DNA from: MH13 sp042140245
GTDB lineage: Bacteria; Pseudomonadota; Alphaproteobacteria; Rhizobiales; MH13
NCBI RefSeq assembly: GCF_042140245.1
Contig: NZ_CP159483.1
Span: forward strand, 124,001 to 188,000
DNA length: 64,000 bases
Direction: 5' to 3'
The notes below the pieces were generated by a model that was not told the origin of the DNA, ran no database searches, and worked only from the letters and a program-made list of their open reading frames with translations. Positions 55,133 to 63,700 of this stretch are shown here, piece after piece. The position numbers were made by a program, and so were the translations under genes. Numbering within the stretch: the stretch's first letter is position 1; each line of letters begins with the position of its first letter.

Positions 55133-57787
55133 TTAGAACGCTGGAACCGTCTGGCGACGACGCTGCATCATGACAACAAATCCCAATAACAAGAGGGCGG
55201 GAATGTAAAACACCTCTTTGGGGAGACGCTCACGCTCCAGCTGGACATTGTCCACTGTGACAAATTCATCGCCGTAGAACTCAAACATCTGGAATGTGGT
55301 GAAGAAGGGTGTGCCAGCGAAGGGCTCTTCCAGCACAGCTTCATCGCCTTCATTGACGACCAGAATGCCTTGGCGCTCCAAACGCTCTGCACCCGGGCCT
55401 TCTTCTCCAAGATCAAGCAGCACGGTTGTCTGTGTGATCTCATCGAGATTGTCGAAGTCCGGCCCACGTATCTCAACACGCAAACGCGCATCAGCAGGCA
55501 TGCTTTCAGCGATTTCGATCAGTTCGGTGCCCGGTCGGAACTCGTAGCGGGGATCGACCTGATCGAGCCAATAGCCGGGCCGGAACAAGGTGAAGGCGAC
55601 AAGAAGTAGAGCAATCGTCTCCCACCACCTGCTCCTGGCAAAGAAGTAACCTTGCGTCGCGGCTGCAAAAAGCATCATCGCTATCACGCCAACAATGAAG
55701 ACGAACACCGCCTTGGCCAGCGTTACGTCGATCAGCAACAACTCTGTGTTGAAGATGAACAAGAACGGGAGCAAGGCTGTGCGAATATCGTAGGCGAAGC
55801 CTTGCAGGCCGGTCTTGATCGGGTCGCCACCCGAAATGGCTGAGGCGGCAAAGGCAGCAAGACCAACCGGCGGCGTGTCATCGGCAAGAATACCGAAATA
55901 GAACACGAACAGGTGCACCGCGATCAACGGAACCACCAGCCCTTGCGAGGCACCAACCGAAACGATCACCGGCGCCATAAGCGAGGAAACCACGATGTAG
56001 TTGGCGGTTGTGGGCAAGCCGAGGCCAAGCAACAGGCTCATGACGGCAACAAGCAGAAGCATCAGGATCAAACTGCCACCAGACAGGAACTCGACAAAGT
56101 CGCCGACGACCTGGTGTGCGCCCGTTAGCGAAACGGTGCCGATGATGACACCGGCAACACCAGTTGCAACGGCGATGGGGATCATATTGCGCGCACCAGC
56201 AATCATGCCCTGGACAAAGTCCTCAACGCCGCGGCGCCATTCATCCGCTTGGTCGCTGGCACCACGGAACATGGCTTTCAGTGGGTGCTGGGTGACAACA
56301 ACAAAGATCATCGACAGCGTGGCCCAGTAAGCCGAGAAGGCCGGGGACAAACGCTCAATCAGGATGCACCAAAGCAGCACGACGATTGGCAGCAGGAAGT
56401 AGTAGCCGGTTATCGCAACATCGCCGGGCCGGGGAAGCTCGGTCATTTCTGCGTTAGGGTCGTCAACTTCCAAATCAGGCCGCTTGGCCGCCACGCTGAT
56501 CAAGAAAAGGTAGGCAGCAAGGAACAGCGCCACACCCGTCCAGAATCCGAAACCTGGGAAGGCGACTTTGATCCAGCCGAGGCCAAAATACACCACCGCG
56601 CCGAGCGCTGCCAAACCTAAGAATCCTGTGAGAAAGCCAATAAGCTTCTGCGCGACCGTCACCGTTGATGGCGGTTTTTGCATGCCCTTCAGGCCAAGCT
56701 TCAACGCCTCTAGGTGCACAATGTAAATGAGGGCGATGTAAGAGATCAGCGCTGGAACCAGCGCGTGTTTCAAAATGTCGGTGTAAGAGATGCCGGTGAA
56801 CTCGGCTATGAGGAACGCTGCCGCTCCCATGACTGGTGGCGTGAGCTGGCCATTGGTGGAGGATGCCACCTCCACAGCACCGGCTTTTTCCGGTTTGAAG
56901 CCAGTTTTTTTCATCAGTGGGATCGTGAACGTGCCGGTGGTGACCACATTGGCGATGGACGAACCGGAGTAGAGACCAGAAGCCGCTGAGGACAACACAG
57001 CGGCTTTGGCTGGTCCGCCGCGCAAATGGCCCAGCAAGGCGAACGCCAGCTTGATGAAATAGTACCCCGCGCCAGCCCGCTCCAGCAGCGAACCGAACAG
57101 CACGAACAAAAAGATCATCGTCGTTGAGACAGCCAAAGCAACACCGAACACGCCTTCGGTCTGCATCCAATAGTGCCACATGGCCTTACCGAAAGAAGCG
57201 CCGCGCCATTGGATGACGTCGGGCATCCAGGGCTGGTTGCCAAAGAAGGTGTAGGTGAGGAACACGCCAGCGACGACAAGCATTGGCAGGCCAAGTGAGC
57301 GATAAACGCCGATAGCAAGACAGGACATGCCAATCACCGAGAAGGTCAAATCCCAAACGGTGGGTAGGCCGGCCCGCATAACCAGCGATTCCTTGACTAA
57401 GATGAGGTAGAGACAGGCTGCAGCCCCAGCTGCCGCGAGCAGCCAATCGTACCAAGGCACAGCGTTTTTCGGTGCGCCTTTGTAGAGCGGGTAGGCAAAA
57501 GAAACGAGAATCAGCGCGAAGGCCAGATGCACGTTGCGCGCTTCAACATTGTTGAAAACGAAGTTGATGCCCGTCGTCTGGGTCAACCAGATTGGCAAAT
57601 CCGAGGCGATGAACAGTTGAAAGCACGACCAGATGAAAGCGGTCGCCGCAATGATAAAGCCGACTGTGCCGGGAACAGCGCGCGAACCGGAGTCAGCTTC
57701 TGCAACGATTTCATCAACGTCGATCTTTGGTTTCGGCGCGTCCTGCGGCGATCCTTGCGGATTCGGCGTGGTATCTTGGCTGGTCAT
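55133..57787 (-). CDS. TRAP transporter fused DctQ-DctM permease (TAXI type)
   Basis: 884 residues with about 18 hydrophobic segments: a DctQ-like small membrane part, then a DctM-like part including QLTPPVMGAAAFLIAEFTG and SLLLGLGLPTTANYIV, and a soluble DUF3394-type C-terminal domain (about 740-860). Imports an organic substrate by ion gradient, using the TAXI-type binding protein next door. ATG at 57787 is preferred. A terminator hairpin lies between it and the binding-protein gene. Confidence 0.93.
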   Translation of the reverse strand: MTSQDTTPNPQGSPQDAPKPKIDVDEIVAEADSGSRAVPGTVGFIIAATAFIWSCFQLFIASDLPIWLTQTTGINFVFNNVEARNVHLAFALILVSFAYPLYKGAPKNAVPWYDWLLAAAGAAACLYLILVKESLVMRAGLPTVWDLTFSVIGMSCLAIGVYRSLGLPMLVVAGVFLTYTFFGNQPWMPDVIQWRGASFGKAMWHYWMQTEGVFGVALAVSTTMIFLFVLFGSLLERAGAGYYFIKLAFALLGHLRGGPAKAAVLSSAASGLYSGSSIANVVTTGTFTIPLMKKTGFKPEKAGAVEVASSTNGQLTPPVMGAAAFLIAEFTGISYTDILKHALVPALISYIALIYIVHLEALKLGLKGMQKPPSTVTVAQKLIGFLTGFLGLAALGAVVYFGLGWIKVAFPGFGFWTGVALFLAAYLFLISVAAKRPDLEVDDPNAEMTELPRPGDVAITGYYFLLPIVVLLWCILIERLSPAFSAYWATLSMIFVVVTQHPLKAMFRGASDQADEWRRGVEDFVQGMIAGARNMIPIAVATGVAGVIIGTVSLTGAHQVVGDFVEFLSGGSLILMLLLVAVMSLLLGLGLPTTANYIVVSSLMAPVIVSVGASQGLVVPLIAVHLFVFYFGILADDTPPVGLAAFAASAISGGDPIKTGLQGFAYDIRTALLPFLFIFNTELLLIDVTLAKAVFVFIVGVIAMMLFAAATQGYFFARSRWWETIALLLVAFTLFRPGYWLDQVDPRYEFRPGTELIEIAESMPADARLRVEIRGPDFDNLDEITQTTVLLDLGEEGPGAERLERQGILVVNEGDEAVLEEPFAGTPFFTTFQMFEFYGDEFVTVDNVQLERERLPKEVFYIPALLLLGFVVMMQRRRQTVPAF

Positions 57788-57899
57788 GGTCGCATGTATC
57801 CCCTGCATTCACTCAGCCCGTGCGGTGTTTTCACCTGCTACGGGTCACTGTGCACCAGATGCCGCTTTGCGCGTGTCATCTGCCCTCGTGCAAAACTGA

Positions 57900-57929
57900 A
57901 AAGGCCGGGCAAAATGCTGCCCGGCCTTC
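57900..57929 (-). terminator. Intrinsic terminator/attenuator between TAXI and permease genes
   Basis: AAGGCCGGGCA/TGCCCGGCCTT stem with a short loop and a T-rich tail on the minus strand. It should lower transcription of the permease relative to the binding protein, an arrangement common in binding-protein transporters. Confidence 0.85.
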
Positions 57930-57939
57930 GATTGTTGGC

Positions 57940-58917
57940 TTATTCGATCCAACCGCGCTCGCGGTAGTAGCGAGCCGCACCGTCGTGAAGCGGTGCCGAG
58001 AGACCGTCGGAGATCATCGCCTCTTCGGTCAGATTGGCAAATGCCGGATGCAATCCGGTGAAGTCAGAGAAGTTGTCGAACACAGCTTTCACCGTGGTGT
58101 AGACGACTTCTTCTGAAACATCGGCCGACGTCACGAAGGTCGCGCCAACACCGAATGTGGTGATGTCTTCGTCCGTGCCGCGATACATGCCAGCAGGAAT
58201 GCTTGCTGTACGGTAGTAGGAGTTTTCTTCGATCAGCTGATCGATTTCCGGACCGGTCACATTGACCAAACGCGCATCACATGTGGTGGACACCTCAGTG
58301 ATCGCAGCAGCAGGGTGACCCACTGTGTAGATCATGGCATCGATCTGCCCGTTGCAAAGCGCCTGGGCCATCTCAGAACCCTGGAACTCGGTCGCAACCG
58401 CGAAGTCATCCATCTCGATGCCGTAAGCACCCATAACGACTTCCATCGTGGCACGCTGGCCTGAGCCTGGGTTGCCAACATTCACGCGCTTGCCAACCAA
58501 GTCTTGGAAAGACTGGATGTCAGAATCGCCAGGAACGATAAGCGTGAATGGCTCTGGGTGAACGGAAAACACAGCGCGCAAGCCTTCAAAAGCACCAGCT
58601 TCATCAAAGCGTGAGGTGCCGTTAAATGCGTGGTACTGCCAATCGGACTGGGCAACACCAAACTCCAATTCGCCAGCGCGAACAGTGTTGATGTTGTAGA
58701 TGGACCCACCGGTCGATTCCACCGAGCAGCGCAGACCGTGGTCGCGACGATTCTGGTTCACCAAACGGCAAATTGCACCACCGGTTGGGTAGTACACGCC
58801 GGTGACGCCACCGGTGCCAATGGAGAAGAACTGCTGCTGAGCGAACGCGCTTCCGGTTCCAAGCGCCAAGCCCGCAGCCAAAGCCATGGACGTGAGCGCA
58901 GTTGTCTTAAGTTTCAT
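57940..58917 (-). CDS. TAXI-family TRAP solute-binding protein
   Basis: 325 residues with signal peptide (ending FAQQ) and the TAXI signature: FFSIGTGGVTGVYYPTGGAICRLV at the start of the mature protein. Periplasmic ligand receptor for the permease downstream. Substrates of TAXI proteins include glutamate, 2-oxoglutarate and other acids, but the ligand here is unknown. GAGGGAG precedes the ATG at 58917. Confidence 0.92.
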   Translation of the reverse strand: MKLKTTALTSMALAAGLALGTGSAFAQQQFFSIGTGGVTGVYYPTGGAICRLVNQNRRDHGLRCSVESTGGSIYNINTVRAGELEFGVAQSDWQYHAFNGTSRFDEAGAFEGLRAVFSVHPEPFTLIVPGDSDIQSFQDLVGKRVNVGNPGSGQRATMEVVMGAYGIEMDDFAVATEFQGSEMAQALCNGQIDAMIYTVGHPAAAITEVSTTCDARLVNVTGPEIDQLIEENSYYRTASIPAGMYRGTDEDITTFGVGATFVTSADVSEEVVYTTVKAVFDNFSDFTGLHPAFANLTEEAMISDGLSAPLHDGAARYYRERGWIE

Positions 58918-59067
58918 GTAGATCTCCCTCGAAAGTAACGGGCGCGGCTGGCCTCTTCGGGCTCTTGCGCGCTTGCTTGGACGCCAGTAGCGATCCAAGC
59001 GTCGAACCTAGACCCAATGCACGTGAAGACGCAATGGGTTACCGAGCCGGAAAACCAGCAACCCTTT

Positions 59068-59082
59068 GTGTGCACTGCACAC
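59068..59082. promoter_or_regulatory. Palindrome GTGTGCACTGCACAC before the TAXI-TRAP operon
   Basis: Perfect 7+7 inverted repeat with one central base, about 150 bp before the TAXI start codon. Its core TGC-ACT-GCA belongs to the TGC-N3-GCA type also found at the phasin promoter. Confidence 0.6.
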
Positions 59083-59130
59083 TTTTCAAGCAACGGTCAA
59101 AAATGACCTTACGGTAACTTACGAGAGGAA

Positions 59131-59207
59131 TGGTACAGCAGGGTGGGGTCGAACCACCGGCCTCCGGCTCCACAAACCGGCGCTCTAACCAGCTGAGCTA
59201 CTGCTGC
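59131..59207 (-). tRNA. tRNA-His (GTG anticodon), lacking encoded G-1
   Basis: 77 bases including an encoded CCA. Cloverleaf: acceptor GCAGCAG/CTGCTGT, D arm GCTC/GAGC, anticodon stem CCGGT/GCCGG with loop TTGTGGA (anticodon GTG), T arm GGTGG/CCACC. The base before position 1 is U, not G; base pair 1-72 is G:U and base 73 is A. In the canonical tRNA-His, G-1 pairs with C73. This is the derived form known from a subset of alphaproteobacteria. Confidence 0.95.
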
Positions 59208-59301
59208 ACATGGCCAGCGTGCACATTATGCACGGGCGAGAGCGGCTGTGTAGTCCGATCATGCACTGAATGCAAGATGATCTGTTGGTCCATGCAATGC
59301 A

Positions 59302-59340
59302 AAAACCCGGCTTGCGGAAATGATCCACAAACCGGGTTTT
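59302..59340 (-). terminator. Terminator after the phasin gene
   Basis: AAAACCCGG and CCGGGTTTT arms around a 21-base loop that has its own partial pairing; T runs on both strands. Lies 65 bp beyond the stop of the phasin gene. Confidence 0.75.
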
Positions 59341-59404
59341 CAAAACGTCAGACGAGGCACCTACACAGGGAACTTATGGCCCGGCCTGACAAAGCAAGAA
59401 GCGA

Positions 59405-59911
59405 TTAAGCAGCTTTGAAAGCTTCCATGGATTTGGCCATGGCATCTTTGACTGGCTTGGAAGCTTCTTCGGTCATTTTCGTCACTTTGGCCTGCATGTC
59501 TTTGGCTTGCGCAGTCGAAGCGTCGAAGCGCTCGCGAGCAAAGGCGGTTTGCAGTTCAACAGCTTCAGACACGCTTTTGACAGCCATGAAGTCTTTCATG
59601 AAAGCAAAGCCAGCATCGATGTTGGCTTTGGCGGCGTCCATTGTTGCAGTCGACAGGTCGAGCGTGTTGGCACGCGCGGTTTCGAACGACTCTTCCAGAA
59701 CGTCAGTTGCTTCTTCAGCAGCAGCTTTCACTTTGGCGTAGTTTTCGCGTGCTTGAGCAACGCCTTTTTCAGCCATATCGCGGAAAGCTTCCGGCACGTC
59801 GCCGGTTGTCATTGGGAACAGCTCGGTCACATTGTTTTCGATGGTTTCCATCACTTCAGCGACTTGAGCTTGGGCAGTCTTTGCAGCAGCAGGTTTCTTT
59901 GCAGTGGCCAT
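59405..59911 (-). CDS. Phasin family protein (PhaP-like)
   Basis: 168 residues, all helical, with phasin-domain features: DMAEKGVAQARENYAKVKAAAEEATDVLEESFETAR and SVSEAVELQTAFARERFDAS. Coats polyhydroxyalkanoate granules. Promoter TTGCAA-N17-TATATA and PhaR-like operators are upstream. The N-terminus has an Ala/Lys-rich stretch (AKKPAAAKT) unlike most phasins. Confidence 0.85.
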   Translation of the reverse strand: MATAKKPAAAKTAQAQVAEVMETIENNVTELFPMTTGDVPEAFRDMAEKGVAQARENYAKVKAAAEEATDVLEESFETARANTLDLSTATMDAAKANIDAGFAFMKDFMAVKSVSEAVELQTAFARERFDASTAQAKDMQAKVTKMTEEASKPVKDAMAKSMEAFKAA

Positions 59912-60001
59912 GGGTCACATCCTTTCGGCTCTTCACAAGGGTGGACCGCACTGTTGGGTCCTCAACGCGCCGGGCATTGAATTGTTTCCAGCGTTGAAGG
60001 G

Positions 60002-60030
60002 TATATAGCATCGAGTTTTGTGCATTGCAA
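60002..60030 (-). promoter_or_regulatory. Phasin promoter
   Basis: TTGCAA (60025-60030) and TATATA (60002-60007) on the minus strand with 17-bp spacing, about 90-120 bp upstream of the phasin ATG. The -35 box lies inside the TGC-ATT-GCA motif, so a bound PhaR-type repressor would occlude RNA polymerase. Confidence 0.7.
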
Positions 60031-60048
60031 TATTTCTTTTGCATCGCA
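60021..60048. promoter_or_regulatory. Pair of TGC-N3-GCA operators (PhaR-like)
   Basis: TGC-ATT-GCA at 60021-60029 and TGC-ATC-GCA at 60040-60048, centred 19 bp apart, matching the TGC-N3-GCA type of motif known for PhaR, the repressor of PHA granule genes. The first overlaps the phasin -35 box. Confidence 0.65.
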
Positions 60049-60049
60049 C

Positions 60050-60074
60050 AAAAAAGGGCGCCGAGGCGCCCTTT
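60050..60074 (-). terminator. Terminator of the second phasin-like gene
   Basis: AAAGGGCGCC/GGCGCCCTTT stem with a 2-base loop and a T run on the minus strand. It is immediately beside the operator pair of the next gene. Confidence 0.85.
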
Positions 60075-60103
60075 GGACTGGGTGATGGAGCAGGCTGGCC
60101 CTG

Positions 60104-60484
60104 TTATGGCTTCATGCTATCGGCAGCGTCTTTCGCGACGGCCGTCATCTTGTCACCCATGTCTTTGGTCTGACGCGACATGGCTTCCATTTGCTGACGC
60201 ATATACGTCGACTGAAGCTCGACCAACTCCTGAGCGTCTTTCGCACGGACCATTTTCTGGGCCAGATCGAAGGCACTGCTCACCTGATCTTCAGCAAAAG
60301 CCATCGCGTCTTTTTGCAAGTCTGCGCCAGTGGCTTGGGCGTTGGAAGCGCCCTCTTCCATCTTGCCGACAGCTGATTGGGCATTGTCCATGAAAGTGTC
60401 GAACGCTTTGCGGGCTTGCGCGACGCTTTGGTCGGCGAAATCACGCATGGCTTCGGGGACTTCAAGTTTTGGGGGCGTGGTCAT
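60104..60484 (-). CDS. Phasin family protein (second, shorter)
   Basis: 126 residues, helical, with phasin-like blocks: EAMRDFADQSVAQARKAF, ELVELQSTYMRQQMEAMSRQ. Related to the first phasin in both these segments. The ATG at 60484 is the first with a phasin-like N-terminus; the 37-codon upstream extension has Cys and Trp residues and no ribosome site. Its own promoter is in the 240-bp divergent gap shared with the histidine kinase gene. Confidence 0.8.
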   Translation of the reverse strand: MTTPPKLEVPEAMRDFADQSVAQARKAFDTFMDNAQSAVGKMEEGASNAQATGADLQKDAMAFAEDQVSSAFDLAQKMVRAKDAQELVELQSTYMRQQMEAMSRQTKDMGDKMTAVAKDAADSMKP

Positions 60485-60724
60485 GGCTGGCTCCGTTTTC
60501 GGCCTATCCTTGAAAGGGTCCGTCTGTTGTAACCAATCTGATCCCTCACCGCATCCCCGCAGAAGTGCTAACGCTTGGCGATTTGGTTGGGACATTGGGC
60601 GCGTTTACCTTGTTTGGGATCGTTTTCCCGCGATGACGAAGGTGCGTGGACAGCAGGCGGACTTCACCATTATGAATAAAGTGTAAAAATTGGCCCTTTG
60701 CCCAACAGGTGAAATCCAGGTTCC

Positions 60725-63700
60725 ATGAGCCCGACCAACCCGGCCCTCAGTGAGCTTCGCGCCCAAGCTGCGCAGCTTGTCGACCCGCATGACACACGCC
60801 CAGCCTGGGTGTGGGCCGGTGACGGGGCGAGCCTCTTGTGGGCCAACGACGCTGGTTTGGCATCACTGGAGCTGACCGAATTGGACGACCAACAGGTCGC
60901 GCCGTCGGCGCCTGCGACACGATCACTTCAAGCTGTCGCTCGAACGCAGGTTGGCCTATCCGGGCGTGGGCGGATCGAAATCTTGCGGGTTAACGCCGGT
61001 GGGCATCAAGAGACGTTGGTTGCGACCTGTCGCCCGGTGATGCTGGGTGAGACAGTCGCTGTCCTTGCTCTTGGTAATGCAAGTCGCCCGCGCACGGCAC
61101 CGGTTACAGAAACAGCGGCCGATGATGTTGTGGCTGGCGAGGCATCATCATCGGAGGCGCTGACAACTTCCGATGAAGACGATCTGCGCGCGACACAAGA
61201 TGATGCACCAGACTTCACATTGGACATTTCAAGTCCAAGCTTCGATGCAACACCTGCACTTTTGCCTGTGGAAACCACCACACAAATGCCAGCGCCTTCT
61301 TTGGATGCGCCGAGCACCCCCAACGTAGCCCAGACTGATCAACCAAGTGATGATCAACAAAGCGATGATCACGCCCCAGGGTTTGTTTTTAACCCCCGGT
61401 CGCGACCCCACCGCTTCTCCTTCATGGTCGGAACCTCAGGGCGCATCGAGGGTCTTTCCAGCGGTTTGGAGGATGCAGTTGGCGCCCAAAGCGCCCTTCG
61501 CGATGGCGAGGTGGCAAGTGAAGCCCTACTAGCACGCCTTGGTGATCTGCCCGCCGCTATTTTTCACGGTGTGGATGAGCGCCGCCGGTTCAGCGAGCAT
61601 GAGGTGATGTGGCCGGTGAGCGATCATGATTTGGTCGTGCCTGTCCGTCTTTCAGCATTCGATGAGGATGATGGCGCGCTGCGCGTTTTTGGCACTGCGC
61701 TCACGGGAAAAGCGATCGAGCTGTCTAAGGCCAGTGACGCCGAGACTGCGCCGGCGGCAGCAGCAGAGTATGAGGCAACAGCTCCTGTTGCAGCACTTGA
61801 TGCTGCTCCATTGGACGAGAACGCTGCCAATGCGGCGGGTCTCTTCACGCGCGAGCCGGCACCACAAGCTGAAACCGCACCGATGGCCGTAGCAGCCCAA
61901 GTTCCAGGTGGCGCCACCGTCGCCGCAGCAGCCTCGGCAATGGCCGCTGGTATCGCTGGTGGCTTGGCGCGTCCGCTGAACCCATCAGCTTCAGCATCTG
62001 AGCAACCCGTACATGCGTTGGATGATAGGCTGGAAGCCGATGAGGCGGCCATTGCTGGTCTGTGGAGCGGAACGCCAAGTCCATCAAACGCCTCACCAAC
62101 GCCGATCGTGGCACTTGATGACGCGTTGGAGCAGTCTGAGGCAGAGACCGCCGGTCTTTGGGCATCAGAGCCAGTATCAGCACCGCAGCCCGATCAAACC
62201 GCAGCCGATGTGTTCGCGCCTTCGGAGCCTGAGGGACACGAACCGGAAGACTTCCCGGCTGAAACGGTAAGCGCCATGAAAGCTGTGGCAGCCGGTGTCG
62301 CTGCGGGATTGGCTGGTGGTGTGGCCGGTGGTGTTGTCAGCGAGTCTCAGGATGACGAGACCGACGCCGAACACATGAGCGAACCGGCCAGCCAGGAAAC
62401 GCCGTTAGAAGCCAATGACGAGCCGTCCACGCCAACCACACGTTCAGAGCCATCGGCGGATGAGGATGACCTCAGCCGCCCTGAACACCTGACATTCCAA
62501 GAGATCGCCCGCCGTTTGGGAGCTCGCATCACTGGGCGCGACAGCGAGGATGATGGTCCGAAGGCGCTTGATGAGTCAGAGGCAAGCTCCTCTGGTCCAT
62601 CGCGAGCCGGTGACATTGTTCACTTGGCCAGGGGTGATGATGACATCGCTGCTCTCAATGATGGCAATGGTGAAACCGACGCATCTTCGCGGGAGACCAG
62701 TGCACAGGTTCTTCCTTTCACGCGTAGCGAACCCAACGCCGAGCGCATGGTGCTCGACCGACTGCCGCTCGGCATCATCATCTACTCTGACGAAGCTGTT
62801 TTGTACGCCAATCGCGCTGCCCTTGATCTTGCTGGCCTGAGCAGCCTTCAAGCCTTGAAAGCCATGGATGGCATCGAAGCGCTTTTTGCTGAAGGCATGA
62901 CCAACGCCGATAACGGCGCGATGACGCTGCTTCAACCCAACGGCACGCCCGTTCCTGTGACAGGGCGCTTGCAAAGCGTGCAATGGGAGGGGCAGGCAGC
63001 TGCTTTGATGTCGCTGCGTGAGCACACGCCCGCCGACAGTGAAGCACAGGAAGCCTCGCAAGATGCGTCTTTGCTGGCGGCAGGCGCTGCCAGTGTTGCA
63101 GACGAAGTGATCCCAGGGGCGAACGCCAGCAATGGCGCGCTGCCTTTGGTGCGCGCCCGTATTGGTGAGTTGGAAGCGATCATTGATCTGGCCAGCGACG
63201 GCGTGGTGACGTTGGATGGCGACGGCGAAATCAAAGACCTAAACCAAGCTGCACAAGCGCTGGTGGGCTATGCTGCTGATGATTTGATTGGCCAACCCTT
63301 CCGCCTGCTCTTTCCAGAAGATAGCCGTCAAACCGCGCTGGACTATCTTGATGACATGGCGAGCCAGGGACGCTTGTCGCTGTTTAATGAAGGCCGCGAG
63401 TTGGAATGCATCACATCGCAAGGCGGCTTGGTGCCGGTGTTTATGACACTTGGCCGTCTGACGGACGATGAGCCGGCGGTTTACTGTACTGTGTTGCGCG
63501 ATCTTTCACCTTTCAAACAAGCGGAAACCGATCTGGTGGAAGCGCGCAAAGCTGCCGAAGAGGCCAGCGCACACAAATCCGACTTTTTGGCACGCGTTAG
63601 CCATGAGATTCGCACACCGCTCAATGCGGTGATCGGCTTCTCCGAAGTCATGTTGGAAGAACGCTTCGGCCCTGTGGGGTCTGAACGCTACCGCCAATAT

